Below are positions 61,332-64,000 of a stretch of 64,000 bases of DNA, in pieces (the stretch's first letter is position 1; every line of letters starts with the position of its first letter). A program made the position numbers and the translations under genes. Source of the stretch: Winkia neuii. GTDB lineage: Bacteria > Actinomycetota > Actinomycetes > Actinomycetales > Actinomycetaceae. The notes below the pieces were generated by a model that was not told the DNA's origin, did not search any database, and was given only the letters and a program-made list of their open reading frames with translations. The stretch covers positions 2,153,157 to 2,217,156 of the forward strand of contig NZ_CP118946.1 of the NCBI RefSeq assembly GCF_029011175.1, written 5' to 3'.

Positions 61332-62738
61332 TTACTTCCGTTTCTGGTTTTTCTTCTTACGTTTTGCCCTTGCAGCGCGCTGCCTTTCGACACGGCGCCT
61401 TTGGATTTCCTCGTCGCTTAGTTTACCTTTACCCGGCTCGGTAGTGTTCTTTACCGCGTTGCGACGACGCTTTGCTTCAGCTGCGCGCTCGGCCTTCGAC
61501 ATGTTTCGAGAGGGCTGGTAGCGCTGCTGGCCACGCTGAGTGCCGGAAACACGCTGGGCCTGCTGGGCCAGCTGGTTCTGTTCTTCGGCCTTCTTCATGA
61601 CCTTTTCCATGAAGGTTTCTTTGGTGCGCGGCTTGGGCTTTTCGTTTTCAAGCTGCAGCTTCACGCGGCGCTGGCGCAGTTCTTCCTGCATCTGCGCGCG
61701 AGCTTCCACGCCCTTCCGAAGCGCATCCGCGTTGGGGTGGCCTTCGAGGGCGGATTCTGGGTCCTCGTCGCCCTTTGCGGCAGCCTTCGAAATCTTTGTG
61801 GCGGCGGACTTTACTTCGTCGTCGCTAACACCGAGGCCGGCCAGGTGGTTCTGATATTGGCCTTCGCGCTCGCTGCGGTAGGTGGCGTATTTGCCCTTGT
61901 TCTTCTCGATCAGGCGGTCGTGTGCGGGCGAACCGGGCGTAGGCATGCGCCAGAGGACGAAGGCCTGCTGGAAGGTGGTGAAAATGTTGGTGGTCCCCCA
62001 GTAAATCAGCACGCCGATAGGTAGTGCCCAACCCGAGAAAGCCATGATCAGGGGCATCGTGTACATCATGGACTTGTTCATGCGTGCCATTGGGTTGTCT
62101 CCGGACAGTGCAGAGGCCGGCATATTCTTCATGGTCAGCTGGCGCATGGTCAGGAACTGGGTGACCATCATGAAGATGATCAGCGCGAGGGCGACAATCT
62201 TGGTGCCCCAGTCGTTGGAGTTGACCATGGATGTGGACAGCGGTGCCCCAATGAAGGTGGAGTGCTGAATCTGGTTTGCTAGCGTGGCATCGATCGGCCC
62301 GATGGCAGGCTTTGCGTAGGTGCCGTTAGCTACTGCACCCAGTGCCCACAGCAGGCGGAACAGTGCCGCGAAGATGGGTAGCTGCACCAGCATCGGCCAG
62401 CAGGAGGCCATGGGCGAAACGCCGTACTTTTTGTACAGGGCCATGGTTTCCTGACTCATCTGCTGCTGCGAGACCTGGTCCTTGCGGCCTTTGTACTTTT
62501 CGCGGATCTTCATCATCTCGGGCTGCACAACCTGCATGGAGCGCGAGGACTTGATCTGCTTTAGGTACAGCGGCCAGATGGCGCCTCGGATGATGATGGT
62601 CAGGCCAACGATTGCCAAAACCCATGCGGGGCCCGCACCGTTACTAAAGCCTAAGAAGGTCAAGCCTTCGTGAACCCCATACATGATCCAGGCGATTAGC
62701 CACTTGATGGGGAAGAGAATTGTGTCGTACCAACCCAT
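61332..62738 (-). CDS. yidC: Membrane protein insertase YidC
   Basis: YidC/Oxa1 inserts membrane proteins alone or with SecYEG. The 468 residues include five hydrophobic helices: one near 10-35 (signal-anchor-like), 38-60, then about 110-135, 180-200 and 210-250. The polar-groove Arg lies in the first conserved helix (IIIRGAIWPLYLKQIKSSR). Residues beyond about 290 form a long basic, Arg/Lys/Gln-rich tail, typical of Gram-positive YidC that contact ribosomes. The gene lies eight bases after yidD. Confidence 0.95.
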   Translation of the reverse strand: MGWYDTILFPIKWLIAWIMYGVHEGLTFLGFSNGAGPAWVLAIVGLTIIIRGAIWPLYLKQIKSSRSMQVVQPEMMKIREKYKGRKDQVSQQQMSQETMALYKKYGVSPMASCWPMLVQLPIFAALFRLLWALGAVANGTYAKPAIGPIDATLANQIQHSTFIGAPLSTSMVNSNDWGTKIVALALIIFMMVTQFLTMRQLTMKNMPASALSGDNPMARMNKSMMYTMPLIMAFSGWALPIGVLIYWGTTNIFTTFQQAFVLWRMPTPGSPAHDRLIEKNKGKYATYRSEREGQYQNHLAGLGVSDDEVKSAATKISKAAAKGDEDPESALEGHPNADALRKGVEARAQMQEELRQRRVKLQLENEKPKPRTKETFMEKVMKKAEEQNQLAQQAQRVSGTQRGQQRYQPSRNMSKAERAAEAKRRRNAVKNTTEPGKGKLSDEEIQRRRVERQRAARAKRKKKNQKRK

Positions 62739-62746
62739 TAGGTGTC

Positions 62747-63130
62747 CTAACTGTGTTGCGGGCCAGCGCCGGCTTCTGCCTTCCGTTTTGCCAGCGCAGT
62801 TTCCACGATGTGCATTGCTTTACCGCTTCGGCCGGCGTCAAGCGCCTGCCAGTAGGCGGTGAGTTCTTGTTCTGTGAGCCGCTCAGATGGGCCCGGTTTC
62901 CACTGTCCTTTTAGAGGAACGTAGTCGAGTCCGCCTTTGCTCCAGGGGTTGCAGCGCGCTAGGCGCCACGCAGCTAGTATGCTGCCTTTTATTGCCCCGT
63001 GTATGTTTATCGCGCTAAGAGCGTAGGCCGAACATGTGGGGTAATACTTACAGCGCGGTCCCGATAGGGGCGAGATCCATCGTTGGTAGCCCCTGATCAG
63101 GCCTTTTAATACAGCTTTGGCAGGATTCAT
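62747..63130 (-). CDS. yidD: Membrane protein insertion efficiency factor YidD
   Basis: The 127-residue protein has the YidD signature [24 protein letters not shown] and the middle segment [17 protein letters not shown]. It assists YidC-dependent insertion at the cytoplasmic membrane. The C-terminal 50 residues are a variable polar extension. The ATG overlaps the rnpA stop (ATGA). Confidence 0.93.
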   Translation of the reverse strand: MNPAKAVLKGLIRGYQRWISPLSGPRCKYYPTCSAYALSAINIHGAIKGSILAAWRLARCNPWSKGGLDYVPLKGQWKPGPSERLTEQELTAYWQALDAGRSGKAMHIVETALAKRKAEAGAGPQHS

Positions 63131-63471
63131 TTAGCCTCCGCCTTTTTGGCGGCTTTCCCGAGGGCGGTATCTAGCGCCTGCCCTAGCTGTTGGTAGTTGG
63201 CTTCGCGCACGCCAGGCAGTACCCGGATTGCTATTTTTCTTCCCTGAATTTGCTCTAGCCGAGTTGCCATTAGGTGCCGCAGCCTACGGCGTACGAGGTT
63301 GCGGTCTGTGGCGTGTGGGAGCACTTTTTTGGGCACAATGAAGCCGACCAGAGTGCCACTGTCACTCTGGTCGCTCATGTGTACCACCAAGTATTTGGAT
63401 CCCCCGCGCACCCCTTTTATTGCGGTGGTGAAATCCGCGGGATTTGCCATCCGGTGCTCCCGGGGAAGCAC
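63127..63471 (-). CDS. rnpA: Ribonuclease P protein component
   Basis: RnpA is the protein subunit of RNase P, which processes tRNA 5' ends. The 114 residues begin [13 protein letters not shown], as is typical, and contain the basic RNR-like signature [13 protein letters not shown]. It starts with GTG two bases after the rpmH stop codon. The order rpmH-rnpA-yidD-yidC is the standard origin arrangement. Confidence 0.95.
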   Translation of the reverse strand: MLPREHRMANPADFTTAIKGVRGGSKYLVVHMSDQSDSGTLVGFIVPKKVLPHATDRNLVRRRLRHLMATRLEQIQGRKIAIRVLPGVREANYQQLGQALDTALGKAAKKAEAK

Positions 63472-63472
63472 C

Positions 63473-63613
63473 TTAGGCGCTCAGGGACTTGCGGCCCTTG
63501 GAGCGACGCCTTGCGATGATTGCGCGGCCGGAACGGGTACGCATGCGAGCGCGGAAGCCGTGCTTGTTAGAGCGGCGACGGTTGCTGGGCTGGTAAGTGC
63601 GCTTTGTACTCAT
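63473..63613 (-). CDS. rpmH: 50S ribosomal protein L34
   Basis: The 46-residue protein reads [20 protein letters not shown] then [20 protein letters not shown] and ends RKSLSA, a full L34. The ATG is preceded by an AGGAG ribosome binding site on the minus strand. It is the gene nearest the origin on its side. Confidence 0.98.
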   Translation of the reverse strand: MSTKRTYQPSNRRRSNKHGFRARMRTRSGRAIIARRRSKGRKSLSA

Positions 63614-64000
63614 AACTTCTCCTGTTGTTTAGGGGGATTCCCCTCAAGTCTCGTGGTGGCCCTAAAGAGGGCACAAACAAACATCAAGGGTACGTACCCC
63701 GCGAACCTATTTCAACAAGCCATGGCCAGGTGTGACGCATTTAGCGAACTTTGCTTGCTGGAGCCCATTTTTGCACAGGCTGTGAGTAGTTGTGAATAAC
63801 AACGATGTAGTTATCCACAATGTTTTCCCCAGGTGTGGATAACAAGTGGGGGTGTTTGCACAGATCACTTCGAAATCACACCTTTGTAATTAGCGGGGTA
63901 TTACATCGACGTAGTTTATCCCCAGCTGTGGAAAAACCTGTGGAATATGATTTATTAAGGGTAATCTCGTATCTACGTGTCTCAACTGAACGGAGAAGTA
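63614..64000. other. Replication origin region (oriC) upstream of dnaA
   Basis: No gene is seen. DnaA boxes cluster here: exact TTATCCACA at 63811-63819, its inverse TGTGGATAA at 63834-63842, and near-matches at 63791 (TGTGAATAA), 63916 (TTATCCCCA), 63927 (TGTGGAAAA) and 63939 (TGTGGAATA). An AT-rich stretch follows (63945-63975). The last bases read like a ribosome binding site (CGGAGAAG), so dnaA probably begins just past 64000. Position between rpmH and dnaA is the classical origin. Confidence 0.92.

Overview
The window is GC-rich DNA from a high-GC Gram-positive bacterium, most likely of the order Actinomycetales (Actinomycetaceae-like). Support comes from a WhiB-family regulator, a GlxR/Crp homologue, bifunctional PonA2, the coproporphyrin-dependent haem pathway with HemQ, an LPxTG wall-anchored protein, and the actinobacterial order NUDIX - DUF6049 - MurJ - TrxB - TrxA. 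The right end is the classical origin region (parB, parA, rsmG, khpB, yidC, yidD, rnpA, rpmH, DnaA boxes), and dnaA should start just beyond base 64000.

Layout. 1-9270: a partial membrane protein, a disordered membrane protein, an alpha/beta hydrolase lacking its nucleophile, nth, a Crp/GlxR regulator, RidA with a DUF4177 partner, WhiB4-like, PonA2 and a metallophosphoesterase. From memory, this order resembles the Mycobacterium tuberculosis Rv3669-Rv3683 region. 9270-13560: an AT-rich upstream region, a large LPxTG surface protein with FIVAR-like repeats broken by two frame changes, and tRNA-Pro(CGG). 13600-17720: AzlCD amino-acid exporter, an unknown membrane protein, and a WXG-like small protein paired with a lipase-like protein. 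17880-33160: a complete coproporphyrin-type haem cluster on both strands (hemA-cpfC-hemQ leftward; hemE-cgoX-hemC-hemD-hemB and hemL rightward). It also carries an alkyltransferase-like protein lacking the catalytic Cys, a methyltransferase, and a two-component system with a PspC protein. 33200-36220: a PadR-controlled ABC transporter operon with a perfect operator palindrome. 36250-37240: small unknown peptide genes and unexplained DNA. 37240-44790: an SseB-like protein, purB, copZ, an unusual copA, a DUF6541 protein and DedA. 44990-52190: NUDIX, DUF6049, MurJ, TrxB, TrxA. 52230-55410: a CydDC-like ABC pair. 55530-57820: an aminotransferase and a D-Ala-D-Ala ligase family protein. 57840-64000: three parS sites, parB-parA and the origin region.

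How the genes work together. The haem genes cover glutamyl-tRNA to haem through coproporphyrin: HemA and HemL make ALA, HemB/C/D/E build coproporphyrinogen, CgoX oxidises it, CpfC inserts iron and HemQ decarboxylates to haem. The origin genes supply segregation, membrane insertion, tRNA maturation and ribosome function. MurJ and PonA2 serve wall synthesis, and TrxB/TrxA with the CydDC-like pair suggest thiol homeostasis.

Caution on the sequence. Several genes have reading-frame breaks where the correct protein continues in another frame: the surface protein (twice), the response regulator, the PLDc_N-type protein, purB and probably a small peptide gene. Since purB is normally needed for purine synthesis, some of these may be sequencing or assembly indels rather than biology. 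The most unusual items are a copper ATPase whose metal-binding domain sits inside the ATP-binding region, the Thr-substituted alkyltransferase-like protein, a histidine kinase with a second membrane module after its ATPase domain, and the peptide genes next to the ABC transporter.
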